Positions 36,401 to 44,654 of a DNA stretch of 64,000 bases are shown one piece after another. The notes under the pieces were generated by a model that made no database searches, was not told where the DNA came from, and saw nothing but the letters and a program-made list of their open reading frames with translations. The stretch is from Klebsiella oxytoca NBRC 105695 (GTDB taxonomy: Bacteria > Pseudomonadota > Gammaproteobacteria > Enterobacterales > Enterobacteriaceae). Numbering within the stretch: position 1 is the stretch's first letter; every line of letters begins with the position of its first letter. The position numbers and the translations under genes are program-made. Location: the NCBI RefSeq assembly GCF_001598695.1, contig NZ_BCZK01000012.1, positions 147,992 through 211,991 on the forward strand, written 5' to 3'.

Positions 36401-37302
36401 GACTTTTCCTCTAATGACGTTACGATTTGCTGGCGCAGCCACCGGTGCGCCGGATCGCGGTGCCAGCGCTCGTGCCACAGCATCAGCATCTCAAACCCGG
36501 CGACCGCCAGCGGCGGTTCGACCACCGTCAGACCCGCAGCTCCGCTCACCAGCCGCTCCGGCAGCACCGCCACCAGCTCGCTATTGCGCAGCGTCTCCAG
36601 CATAAACAGGAAATGTGGCACGGAAAGGACAACTCGCCGCGCCAGACCGAGATTCGCCAGCGCGCTATCGGTCGCGGCGCTGAATCCTCCGCCGTCCGGC
36701 GAGACAATCACCTGTTCCAGTTGGCAGAACTGCGCCAGAGTTAACGCCGACTGCAGCGCCGGGTGCCCGGCCCGCCCGGCAAGCACGTAGCGTTCGTGGA
36801 ACAACAAACGCTGATGCAGCGCGGGCGGTGCACCATCGCGCGTGTGAAAAAACAGATCCACTTCGTCGCGATCCGCCTGCTGAACCAGCCGCGAAGGCTG
36901 CAGCTCAAACAGCGCCAGACGGCTGGCCGGAGAGGCGATGCGCAGCGCGTTGAGCGCCGGCAGCAAAATCGCCGACGCCATATAGTCGGTCGCCGCCACC
37001 CGCCAGGTCTGCGCCGCCGTGGCCGGGTCAAAAGGCTGAACCGGCGCCACCGCCAGCTCCAGCGCCAGCAGCGCATCGCGCAGCGGCCCGCGCAGTTCAT
37101 CGGCGCGGGCGGTGGGCTGCATTCCGCGTGGCCCCGGCAGCAGCAGCGGGTCGGCGAAAATTTCCCGCAGTCTCGCCAGTTGGACGCTAACCGACGGCTG
37201 CGACAGGTTGAGGCGCTGCGCCGCCCGGGTGACGTTATTTTCGCTAAGCAGGACGTGAAGCGTGCGTAGCAGATTGAGATCCAGACGCTGGAGATTAACC
37301 AT
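36394..37302 (-). CDS. LysR-family regulator next to fosA
   Basis: LysR-type regulator of about 302 residues: [54 protein letters not shown] at the N-terminus, then a substrate-binding domain. The start [10 protein letters not shown] at 37302 is preferred over the ATG at 37317. It is divergent from the quinone reductase gene and overlaps the start of fosA by 7 bp, so fosA is probably co-transcribed. It likely regulates the divergent reductase gene; direct control of fosA is unproven. Confidence 0.9.
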   Translation of the reverse strand: MVNLQRLDLNLLRTLHVLLSENNVTRAAQRLNLSQPSVSVQLARLREIFADPLLLPGPRGMQPTARADELRGPLRDALLALELAVAPVQPFDPATAAQTWRVAATDYMASAILLPALNALRIASPASRLALFELQPSRLVQQADRDEVDLFFHTRDGAPPALHQRLLFHERYVLAGRAGHPALQSALTLAQFCQLEQVIVSPDGGGFSAATDSALANLGLARRVVLSVPHFLFMLETLRNSELVAVLPERLVSGAAGLTVVEPPLAVAGFEMLMLWHERWHRDPAHRWLRQQIVTSLEEKSC

Positions 37303-37389
37303 GACTATACCTGTCATTAAAGTAATTCATTTCTACTATAGCGCCGCCAACTCTACTCTGCAGCTCTCCCTTATGCTGAGATGATTTCA

Positions 37390-38172
37390 ATGAAAATATT
37401 ACTGGTTTACGCCCATCCTGAACCGCGTTCGCTTAACGGCGCGCTGAAAGATTTTACCGTGCAACATCTACAAAACGCCGGTCACGACGTGCAGGTGTCC
37501 GATCTCTACGCCATGCGCTGGAAGGCGGGATTTGATGCCGACGACAGCAGCGCCCCGCCGGTGGGTGCAAGCTGGCGGGCGACGCGAGATTCGCAATATG
37601 CCTTCGCTCACGGCACGCAGAGCGCGGATATCGTGGGCGAACAGGAGAAGCTGCTGTGGGCCGATACGGTGATTTTCCAGTTCCCGCTGTGGTGGTTTTC
37701 ACTGCCCGCCATCATGAAAGGCTGGATTGATCGGGTTTACGCTTACGGGTTTGCCTACGGCGTCGGCGAGCATAGCGATACGCACTGGGGCGATCGCTAC
37801 GGCGAAGGCACGTTCGCGGGTAAACGGGCGATGCTGGTCGTTACCGCCGGCGGATGGGCGGAGCACTATGCTCCGCGTGGAATTAACGGGTCTATCGACG
37901 ACATTCTGTTCCCCATTCAGCACGGGATGCTGTTCTATCCCGGATTTGAGGTGCTGCCGCCGGTGGTGTTCTACCGCACCGACAAACTCGATGAACAGCG
38001 CTTCGCCATCCTGCGCGAGGAGCTGGCCCGGCGGCTGGATACCCTCTCCGAAACGCCGCCCATTCCCTTCCGTCGGCAGAATCACGGCGACTATCTGATC
38101 CCCTCTCTGAACCTGCGTCCGGAGCTGGCGCCTGGAGAAAATGGCCTCGCTATCCACGTGAAGCCTATGTGA
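37390..38172 (+). CDS. NAD(P)H-dependent quinone oxidoreductase (flavodoxin-like)
   Basis: Flavoprotein of the NQO1/MdaB-like family that reduces quinones by two electrons and limits redox cycling. About 260 residues; the flavodoxin fold is shown by MKILLVYAHPEPRSLNGALK, and the family motif FQFPLWWFSLPAIMKGWIDRVYAYGFAYG is intact. It is divergent from the LysR gene and marks the standard fosA neighbourhood in Klebsiella. The ATG at 37390 is chosen by alignment of the MKILLVYAHP start; 37381 is an alternative. Confidence 0.9.
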   Translation: MKILLVYAHPEPRSLNGALKDFTVQHLQNAGHDVQVSDLYAMRWKAGFDADDSSAPPVGASWRATRDSQYAFAHGTQSADIVGEQEKLLWADTVIFQFPLWWFSLPAIMKGWIDRVYAYGFAYGVGEHSDTHWGDRYGEGTFAGKRAMLVVTAGGWAEHYAPRGINGSIDDILFPIQHGMLFYPGFEVLPPVVFYRTDKLDEQRFAILREELARRLDTLSETPPIPFRRQNHGDYLIPSLNLRPELAPGENGLAIHVKPM

Positions 38173-38299
38173 ATCTCGGTGGGTGATATTCGCGGCGCGG
38201 CGAATATCACCACAATTCATAAGGTGAACTGTGAGCCTCCACGCAATAACGGCATCACGCCCCGCTACGCCCCTTCGCATATTGATAGCGATCAAGAAT

Positions 38300-38325
38300 A
38301 ATCATACCGTCTGGTCGGTATGATT
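38300..38325. promoter_or_regulatory. 26-bp palindromic operator overlapping the TetR gene start region
   Basis: Perfect 10-bp arms AATCATACCG (38300-38309) and CGGTATGATT (38316-38325) flank a TCTGGT centre, typical of a TetR-dimer operator. It ends 6 bp before the ATG at 38332 and covers the alternative ATG at 38320, so binding would block initiation of its own gene. Confidence 0.75.
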
Positions 38326-38331
38326 CGGGCC

Positions 38332-38904
38332 ATGAATATAGAAGCCCAACATCGTAAAAAAGATCCTGTCCGCCTGCATAAGCAGCTGCTGGAATCCGCA
38401 GCCACTATCGCCGGTCGGGACGGTATCGCCTCGCTGTCGCTGAACGCCGTCGCGCGTGAAGCGGGCGTCAGCAAAGGCGGCTTACTGCACCATTTCCCCA
38501 ACAAGCAGGCGCTGATTTTCGCTCTCTTTGCCCGTCTGCTGGCGATTATGGAAGAAGCGATTTCAGAGCTTATGGCCGCGGATAACGTCTCTTATGGCCG
38601 ATTTACCCGCGCCTATCTGCGCTATCTGTCGGCGCCGGAACTCACGGACACCCAGGAGAGCCGCCAGCTGATGGTGCTGTCGCTGGCCATGCCGGATGAA
38701 CCGGTGCTGCGAAAATGCTGGCGCGACTGGATGCTGGACCATCTGGCGAAAGGGGATGAACTGGACAATAGCCATACCGGCACGCTGGTGCGCTATGCGG
38801 CGGACGGCATCTGGCTATCGGAATTAACCGAGGGGCGCACCATGAGCCCCAGGCACCGGCAGTCGCTGGTCAGCGATTTGACGAAGATGACGCTTCCTGC
38901 GTGA
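38332..38904 (+). CDS. TetR/AcrR-family transcriptional regulator
   Basis: TetR-type repressor of about 190 residues with the N-terminal helix-turn-helix GIASLSLNAVAREAGVSKGGLLHHFPNKQALIFALF and a ligand domain of the TetR_C type. The ATG at 38332 is preferred because the upstream ATG at 38320 lies inside the operator palindrome. It precedes a CadC-like regulator and a FidL-like gene on the same strand; its stop overlaps a possible GTG start of the CadC-like gene. The ligand is unknown. Confidence 0.9.
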   Translation: MNIEAQHRKKDPVRLHKQLLESAATIAGRDGIASLSLNAVAREAGVSKGGLLHHFPNKQALIFALFARLLAIMEEAISELMAADNVSYGRFTRAYLRYLSAPELTDTQESRQLMVLSLAMPDEPVLRKCWRDWMLDHLAKGDELDNSHTGTLVRYAADGIWLSELTEGRTMSPRHRQSLVSDLTKMTLPA

Positions 38905-38921
38905 AGCATGTTGAGGCCACG

Positions 38922-39722
38922 ATGCGCTATAACATCCATGGCCGTCTTATTTATGATGCAATGGACGGCACGCTAACGTTACCGGGAAGCGATGAGGCGG
39001 ACAGCCAGCTGTCCATCACCGCCAACGCGCTGCTGTGGTTCTTCCTGCGCCACACCGAGGTGGTCAGCCGCGACGAAGTGCTTAAAAAAGTCTGGGATGA
39101 CAATGGGTTAACCTCATCCAACAGCAATCTCAATCAATATCTGAGCATGCTGCGCAAAACCTTTCGCCACTACGATATCGACAACATTATCGTCACCGTA
39201 TCGCGCGGATTGCTGCAGCTCAATCCGGACCTCGCTATCGAGATGCTCGACGCCAGCCCGGAGCCGGAACCGGCGCCTGCGGCAGAAGCTGAGCCAGATC
39301 TGGCCACCGCCCCGGCAGAACAGAAGACCGTTTCCAGTCGCCACGCGCGCGGCACCTGCTGGTATCTGGCCGGCGGCTGCCTGCTCACCATCGCCCTGCT
39401 GCTGGTGGTCTGCAGTTTTCTCGGCGGCAGCACAGCGCACCCCATTACCCTGACGCAAATACGCCACAGCCAGTGCGAACTGCTGGCCAGCGATGAGATG
39501 CTGCGATCCGTTGCCGAAAGCGCCTACGGCAAGAATTTTGATGCTGTACGCCAGCGCCTGAAGCTGGAGTGCAAGCCCGGCGAACGCTTCGTCTTCTTCT
39601 ATGGCGACCGGCTGGAAACCAACGGTCTGGGCCGGGTGTTCCTCGCCCACTGCGCGATGCATGAAGATAACCCGTTCAGCTACTGCGATAACTATTTTTA
39701 TTATTCATGGAAGCCGCAATGA
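38922..39722 (+). CDS. CadC/ToxR-like membrane-anchored winged-helix regulator
   Basis: One-component membrane regulator of about 266 residues. The cytoplasmic N-terminal OmpR-type winged helix (ITANALLWFFLRHTEVVSRDEVLKKVWDDNG...SNLNQYLSMLRKTF) is followed by a Pro/Glu/Ala-rich linker (PEPEPAPAAEAEPDLATAP), one membrane segment (GGCLLTIALLLVVCSFLGG) and a small periplasmic domain with four cysteines. The ATG at 38922 has GAGG upstream; a GTG at 38901 overlapping the tetR stop is also possible. It overlaps the FidL-like gene by 4 bp. The signal and targets are unknown. Confidence 0.87.
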   Translation: MRYNIHGRLIYDAMDGTLTLPGSDEADSQLSITANALLWFFLRHTEVVSRDEVLKKVWDDNGLTSSNSNLNQYLSMLRKTFRHYDIDNIIVTVSRGLLQLNPDLAIEMLDASPEPEPAPAAEAEPDLATAPAEQKTVSSRHARGTCWYLAGGCLLTIALLLVVCSFLGGSTAHPITLTQIRHSQCELLASDEMLRSVAESAYGKNFDAVRQRLKLECKPGERFVFFYGDRLETNGLGRVFLAHCAMHEDNPFSYCDNYFYYSWKPQ

Positions 39723-40237
39723 GAATCGCCCCGCGCCCCTTTTTCGCCCTCTCCAGCCTGGTGTTTATTGCCGCCGCCGGGTTCTGCGCCTGGAAGCTGC
39801 TGCCGGTCGAAAACGGCGGGGTAATGAGCTGTTCGACAAAAGCGATTATGCGCTTTGAGAACATGGAGAAGGAGAACGTTAACGGCAATATCCATTTCAA
39901 CTTTGCCGCCAACGGCAAAGGGTCGATGGTCGTTGAAGGCTACACCGATTCCGCCGCCGGCTGGCTTTACCTCCAGCGCTACGTCAAATTCAGCTACACC
40001 AGCAAGCGCATCTCCACCACCGAGCGCCACTATCGCATCAGCAAGTGGGAATCCAGCGCCTCGTCCATCGATGAGTCGCCGGACGTGATCTTCGACTACT
40101 TTATGCGCGAGATGTCCGACAGCCACGATGGCCTGTTCCTGAACGCACAGAAGCTCAATGAGAAAGCCATTCTTCTCAGCTCTATCAACTCCCCGCTCTA
40201 CGTCTGCACGCTGAAGTCCGGCAGCAAGCTTGACTAA
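39719..40237 (+). CDS. FidL-like membrane/periplasmic protein
   Basis: A 172-residue protein with one N-terminal signal anchor (FFALSSLVFIAAAGFCAWKLL) and a periplasmic domain of FidL-like character (SCSTKAIMRFENMEKEN, GKGSMVVEGYTDS). FidL-like genes commonly follow CadC/ToxR-like regulator genes in Enterobacteriaceae. Here the two overlap (ATGA), so the protein probably modulates the regulator's periplasmic sensor. The start at 39719 is chosen for this overlap; the frame is open to 39707. Two cysteines (SCS and YVCTL) may form a disulfide. Confidence 0.82.
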   Translation: MRIAPRPFFALSSLVFIAAAGFCAWKLLPVENGGVMSCSTKAIMRFENMEKENVNGNIHFNFAANGKGSMVVEGYTDSAAGWLYLQRYVKFSYTSKRISTTERHYRISKWESSASSIDESPDVIFDYFMREMSDSHDGLFLNAQKLNEKAILLSSINSPLYVCTLKSGSKLD

Positions 40238-40531
40238 GCTCACACCCGCTTTTCCTTCCTCGCTTTCCCGTTAGTAAAACCGCACGTTTTGCATTTAGCC
40301 TGCCGAAGAAAACACGATCCTCCCCACACTTAGCATGGGAATAAATTACCCCCGATCTGCAATAAATTAGCAACTTATTAACATCAATCCGCCTCAGGCT
40401 AAATGGTGGAAAAAGCGCCACAATCGTCACTCAATCCGCCCTGCCATCGCAGCACAAATGCATAAATAAGCGCCTTAACCAATCTAAATCACAGAGTAAA
40501 AGACTAAAAATACCACGTCAGCAGATTTAAA

Positions 40532-40559
40532 TTTCACTTCATTCGCCATTCCCTATAGT
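40532..40559 (+). promoter_or_regulatory. Candidate sigma70 promoter of the cut operon
   Basis: TTTCAC (40532-40537) and TATAGT (40554-40559), 16 bp apart, lie 84 bp before the first shell gene. The 405-bp gap 40238-40642 has no gene, is AT-rich in its middle and should carry the operon's control sites. No perfect CRP or FNR site was found; TAAATCACA near 40490 is at best a half-site. The call rests on hexamer match only. Confidence 0.45.
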
Positions 40560-40642
40560 GAACCCCGAACGCCGCATCCGCGTCCTGACGCCGTTACGCG
40601 GTCGGTTTTCCGAATCACAAAACCTGTTCTGGAGGAGAAACC

Positions 40643-40921
40643 ATGGGTGATGCATTAGGGCTTATCGAAACCAAAGGTCTGGTGGCCTGCATTGAAGCCG
40701 CGGATGCGATGTGTAAAGCCGCCAACGTCGAGCTGATTAGCTATGAAAACATCGGCTCGGGGCTGGTGACCGTCATGGTGAAGGGCGACGTCGGCGCAGT
40801 GAAAGCGGCTGTGGATTCCGGCGTGGAATCCGCGCAGCGCATCGGTGAAGTGGTGACCTCGCTGGTTATCGCTCGTCCGCATAACGACATCAACAAAATC
40901 GTCATTAAACACAAGGCCTGA
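40643..40921 (+). CDS. cmcA: BMC-H hexameric shell protein CmcA
   Basis: Single-domain bacterial microcompartment shell protein of 92 residues (PduA/EutM type) that tiles the facets of the choline-utilisation compartment. It has the family motif [26 protein letters not shown] and the pore loop GSGLV. Strong ribosome site GGAGGAG before the ATG. First gene of the cut operon, followed by two very similar copies. CmcB differs mainly at S34G, I38V and V45A and in the C-terminal tail. Confidence 0.95.
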   Translation: MGDALGLIETKGLVACIEAADAMCKAANVELISYENIGSGLVTVMVKGDVGAVKAAVDSGVESAQRIGEVVTSLVIARPHNDINKIVIKHKA

Positions 40922-40938
40922 TGGCCAGGAGAACGCAA

Positions 40939-41223
40939 ATGGGTGATGCATTAGGTCTGATCGAAACCAAAGGTCTGGTGGCCTGTATCGAAGCGGCGGA
41001 TGCCATGTGTAAAGCCGCCAACGTTGAACTGATTGGCTATGAAAACGTCGGCTCCGGCCTCGTCACCGCGATGGTGAAGGGCGACGTCGGCGCGGTGAAA
41101 GCGGCGGTGGATTCCGGCGTCGAATCCGCGCAGCGCATCGGCGAAGTGGTGACTTCTCTGGTTATCGCCCGCCCGCATAACGACATCAACAAAATCGTCT
41201 CGCATTACAAAATCATAGATTAA
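40939..41223 (+). CDS. cmcB: BMC-H hexameric shell protein CmcB
   Basis: Second tandem BMC-H shell protein, 94 residues, almost identical to CmcA but with a different tail ([10 protein letters not shown]). The ATG at 40939 follows AGGAG with good spacing and starts MGDALGLIE like CmcA; the longer frame from 40921 only overlaps the cmcA stop. The near-identity at DNA level suggests recent duplication or gene conversion. Role: facet tile of the cut compartment, with the GSGLV pore loop. Confidence 0.95.
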   Translation: MGDALGLIETKGLVACIEAADAMCKAANVELIGYENVGSGLVTAMVKGDVGAVKAAVDSGVESAQRIGEVVTSLVIARPHNDINKIVSHYKIID

Positions 41224-41238
41224 CCGGAGAAAAACCTG

Positions 41239-41517
41239 ATGAAAGAAGCGCTAGGGCTTATCGAAACCAAAGGTCTGGTGGCCTGTATTGAAGCGGCGGA
41301 TGCGATGTGCAAAGCCGCTAACGTTGAGCTGATTGGCTATGAAAACGTCGGCTCCGGCCTGGTCACCGCGATGGTGAAGGGCGACGTCGGCGCGGTGAAT
41401 GCCGCGGTAGATTCCGGCGTGGAAGCGGCAAAACGCATCGGCGAAGTCGTCACCTCTCGCGTCATCGCGCGTCCGCATAACGACATCGAAAAAATCGCGG
41501 CGCAGCACAAAGCATGA
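41239..41517 (+). CDS. cmcC: BMC-H hexameric shell protein CmcC
   Basis: Third tandem BMC-H shell protein, 92 residues, starting [12 protein letters not shown] and ending KIAAQHKA. It differs from CmcB at a few surface positions (for example [25 protein letters not shown]), consistent with a slightly different lattice or pore role. CGGAG lies upstream of the ATG. The aldehyde dehydrogenase gene follows after 53 bp. Confidence 0.95.
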   Translation: MKEALGLIETKGLVACIEAADAMCKAANVELIGYENVGSGLVTAMVKGDVGAVNAAVDSGVEAAKRIGEVVTSRVIARPHNDIEKIAAQHKA

Positions 41518-41570
41518 CCTGACAGGGCGCGCCCCGTCTCCACTCTTTTAGTCTGATGAAGGATAGACTC

Positions 41571-43175
41571 ATGATTGAACTGGATAACGATTTGCAGTCC
41601 CGGCAGAACGCCCGGGAACTGGTGCGCAATGCCAAAAAGGCGCAGGCGATTCTGGCCACCTTTTCGCAGCAGCAAATCGACGCCATCGTGAAGAACGTGG
41701 CCCAGGAAGCAGCGCATCATGCCGAAGCGCTGGCGAAAATGGCCGCGGAAGAAACCGGTTTTGGCAACTGGCAGGACAAAGTGCTGAAGAACCGCTTCGC
41801 CTCGCTGCGCGTCTACGACGCCATCAAAGATATGAAGACCGTCGGCATCATTCATGACGATCCGCTACAAAAAGTGATGGACGTGGGCGTGCCGCTGGGG
41901 GTGATTTGTGCGCTGGTACCGTCGACCAACCCGACCTCCACGGTCATCTACAAAACGCTGATTGCCCTGAAGGCCGGCAACGCGATTATCTTCTCCCCGC
42001 ATCCCGGCGCCCGCCAGTGCAGCTGGAAAGCGATTGAAATCGTGAAGCGCGCGGCGGAAGCGGCAGGGGCGCCTGCCGGTAGCGTCGACGCCATTAGCCA
42101 ACTGACCCTCGAAGCCACCTCAGAGCTGATGCACAGCAAAGACGTGTCGCTGATCCTGGCGACCGGCGGCGAAGGCATGGTGCGCGCCGCCTACGCGTCC
42201 GGCACGCCGACCATTAGCGGCGGTCCGGGTAACGGCCCGGCGTTTATCGAACGCAGCGCCGATATCCCCCACGCAGTGAAAGATATCATCACCAGTAAAA
42301 CCTTCGATAACGGCGTGATCTGCGCCTCCGAGCAGTCGATTATCGTCGAACGCTGCATCTACGACGAAGTGCATCGCGAACTGGAAGCGCAGGGCGCGTA
42401 CTTCATGAACGAAAACGAAGCGGCGAAAATGGCGGCCCTGCTGCTGCGTCCTAACGGCACCATCAACCCTAAAGTGGTGGGTAAAACCGCGCTCTATCTG
42501 AGCCAGATGGCCGGTTTCTGCGTCCCGGCCAGCACCCGAGTGCTGATTGCCGAGCAGACCACGGTATCGCATACCAACCCCTACTCGCGGGAAAAGCTGT
42601 GCCCGGTACTCGGCTTGTACGTCGAAGAGGACTGGAAAGCCGCCTGTCACCGCGTCGTGGAACTGTTGACCAACGAAGGCCTCGGCCACACGCTGGTGAT
42701 CCACACCCGCAATCAGGACGTCATCCGCCAGTTCTGCCTGGAAAAACCGGTTAACCGCATTCTGATCAACACCCCGGCGGCGCTGGGTGGCATCGGCGCG
42801 ACCACCAATATCACTCCGGCCCTGACCCTCGGCTGCGGCGCAGTCGGCGGCGGCTCCAGCTCAGATAACGTCGGACCGATGAACCTGCTCAACATCCGCA
42901 AAGTGGGCTACGGCGTTCGCTCCATCGATGAACTGCGCGCGCCGGGTAGCCGCCCGGAACCGCAGCCGACCATCGTCAGCCCGGCGTCCGGCCCGAACCG
43001 CAGCATCTTCGACGATGAACGTTTTAACGCCCCAGCGACCGCCGCCACCGCAGCCCACCCGGCCAGCGCCGACGATCGCTTTGCGACTGCCGCCGCCGTC
43101 GGCGCGGACAGCGAGATTAATGAGCAAAACGTGGAACGCGTCATCCGCCAGGTGCTGGAACGCCTTGGTAAGTAA
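41571..43175 (+). CDS. cutF: CutF CoA-acylating acetaldehyde dehydrogenase
   Basis: Converts acetaldehyde, NAD+ and CoA to acetyl-CoA inside the microcompartment. 534 residues from the ATG at 41571, which has AAGGA upstream. The acylating aldehyde dehydrogenase core is of PduP/EutE type, with the nucleophile C251 in DNGVICASEQSIIVE. After the core comes an Ala/Pro-rich linker and a C-terminal amphipathic helix (INEQNVERVIRQVLERLGK), the expected encapsulation peptide. It recycles the NAD+/NADH pair with CutO. Gene name by analogy with the Klebsiella GRM2 locus. Confidence 0.93.
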   Translation: MIELDNDLQSRQNARELVRNAKKAQAILATFSQQQIDAIVKNVAQEAAHHAEALAKMAAEETGFGNWQDKVLKNRFASLRVYDAIKDMKTVGIIHDDPLQKVMDVGVPLGVICALVPSTNPTSTVIYKTLIALKAGNAIIFSPHPGARQCSWKAIEIVKRAAEAAGAPAGSVDAISQLTLEATSELMHSKDVSLILATGGEGMVRAAYASGTPTISGGPGNGPAFIERSADIPHAVKDIITSKTFDNGVICASEQSIIVERCIYDEVHRELEAQGAYFMNENEAAKMAALLLRPNGTINPKVVGKTALYLSQMAGFCVPASTRVLIAEQTTVSHTNPYSREKLCPVLGLYVEEDWKAACHRVVELLTNEGLGHTLVIHTRNQDVIRQFCLEKPVNRILINTPAALGGIGATTNITPALTLGCGAVGGGSSSDNVGPMNLLNIRKVGYGVRSIDELRAPGSRPEPQPTIVSPASGPNRSIFDDERFNAPATAATAAHPASADDRFATAAAVGADSEINEQNVERVIRQVLERLGK

Positions 43176-43201
43176 CACATTGATATAAGGCGATAAAAAC
43201 A

Positions 43202-43459
43202 ATGATTCTCGCAAAGGTAGTCGGACATGTCGTCGCCACGCAGAAGTGCGATGAGCTAAGGGGCAGCAACCTGCTGCTGATCGTCAAATTAGATGATGAC
43301 CAGCAGCCGATGAAAGACCAGACCTGGGTTGCCGTTGATAGCGTCGGCGCCGGTATGCACGACATCGTGCTGGCCGAAGAGTACCTGGCGCTCAACAAAG
43401 AGCACTACAAGGCCATGTCGGTGGTCGCCATTGTCGAGAACGTGTTTCGGGACGCTTAA
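43202..43459 (+). CDS. cmcD: BMC-P pentameric vertex protein CmcD (EutN/CcmL family)
   Basis: 85-residue vertex protein that caps the corners of the shell. It starts MILAKVVGHVVATQKCDELRG and contains LLIVKLDD and DSVGAGMHDIVLAEE, typical EutN/CcmL features. AAGG lies upstream of the ATG. It sits between the aldehyde and alcohol dehydrogenase genes. One BMC-P gene is enough to close a compartment. Confidence 0.93.
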   Translation: MILAKVVGHVVATQKCDELRGSNLLLIVKLDDDQQPMKDQTWVAVDSVGAGMHDIVLAEEYLALNKEHYKAMSVVAIVENVFRDA

Positions 43460-43474
43460 GGAGTCAATAACCCA

Positions 43475-44629
43475 ATGAGTGAATTTTTGCTGAAACCCCG
43501 GATTCGCTTTGGTCAGGATGCGCTTGCCATCCTGAACGAGCTGCCCGCCCGCAACGTGCTGCTGGTCACCGACCAGGCGATGGTTAAGTTTGGCCTCGCC
43601 GATCGCGTCACGCAGATCCTCCATGCGCGCGGCATCGCTTTCCAGGTCTGGGACGACGTGGTGGCCGACCCGGATATCGCCACCGTGGTGCGCGGTATGA
43701 AGCGGATGGATACCAGCTATCCGGATCTGGTTATCGCGCTGGGCGGCGGTTCGGTGATTGATGCAGCCAAAGCGGTTATTTTCGCCCTGGCGCAAACCCG
43801 TCCGGACGCTCACCGCGAGCCGCCCTGCTTTGTGGCGATCCCCACCACCAGCGGCACCGGCTCTGAAGTCACCGCCTTTTCAGTGGTAAAAGCCCACGCC
43901 GAGAAGCTGGTACTGGTGGACCCGTCGCTGCTGCCGGATATCGCCATTCTTGACCCGGCGCTGGTTGCCTCGGTGCCGCCGGCGATCACCGCCGATACCG
44001 GGATGGACGTGCTGTGTCACGCGCTGGAAGCCTATGTCTCCCGCGCCGCCAGCGACTTTTCCGATGCGCTGGCGGAGAAAGTGGTGCAGCAGGTATTTCG
44101 CTTTCTGCCGACCTGCTGGCGCAACGGTGGCGATCTGCTGGCGCGGGAAAAGATGCACAACGCTTCCTGCATGGCGGGCATGGCCTTCACCAACGCCTCG
44201 CTGGGCATTACCCACAGCCTTGCCCACGCGCTCGGCGGCGTGTTTCGTGTCCCCCACGGTCGCGCCAACGCCCTGCTGATGGCGGACGTGGTGGCCTGGA
44301 ACGCCGATTATCACGGGCTGTGCGATACCGATGCCGCCCGCAAATATGCCCGATTAGCCCATCTGCTGGATCTGCCTGCGGCCACTACCCGCCAGGGCGT
44401 CGCCAGTCTGCTGGTCGCCATTCAGGCGCTTAAAGACGAAATGAGCATGCCGGCCGGCATCCGCGATACTGGCGTCCTTGCAGACGAGTTTGAACAACGG
44501 CTGGCGGAGATGGTCGGCCAGGCGTTACGCGACAGCTGTACCCCGACGAACCCACGCGCGCCGGATGCTCACGCACTGACCGAACTCTATCGCCGGGCAT
44601 GGACCGGCAACGCCGTTCAGGGCCACTGA
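43475..44629 (+). CDS. cutO: CutO iron-dependent alcohol dehydrogenase
   Basis: Group III (Fe-type) alcohol dehydrogenase of 384 residues that reduces acetaldehyde to ethanol and regenerates NAD+ for CutF. The NAD-binding [12 protein letters not shown] and the metal-binding region ([33 protein letters not shown]) are intact, as in EutG/PduQ/AdhB. AAGGAG precedes the ATG. Same operon, 15 bp after cmcD. Confidence 0.93.
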   Translation: MSEFLLKPRIRFGQDALAILNELPARNVLLVTDQAMVKFGLADRVTQILHARGIAFQVWDDVVADPDIATVVRGMKRMDTSYPDLVIALGGGSVIDAAKAVIFALAQTRPDAHREPPCFVAIPTTSGTGSEVTAFSVVKAHAEKLVLVDPSLLPDIAILDPALVASVPPAITADTGMDVLCHALEAYVSRAASDFSDALAEKVVQQVFRFLPTCWRNGGDLLAREKMHNASCMAGMAFTNASLGITHSLAHALGGVFRVPHGRANALLMADVVAWNADYHGLCDTDAARKYARLAHLLDLPAATTRQGVASLLVAIQALKDEMSMPAGIRDTGVLADEFEQRLAEMVGQALRDSCTPTNPRAPDAHALTELYRRAWTGNAVQGH

Positions 44630-44654
44630 TAACAAGATTTGGAGAACCTTACCC

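Noticed and set aside
40643..41517. Tandem shell genes as an assembly artefact
   Set aside because: The three copies differ at defined codons and have different tails and intergenic spacers, so they are real separate genes.
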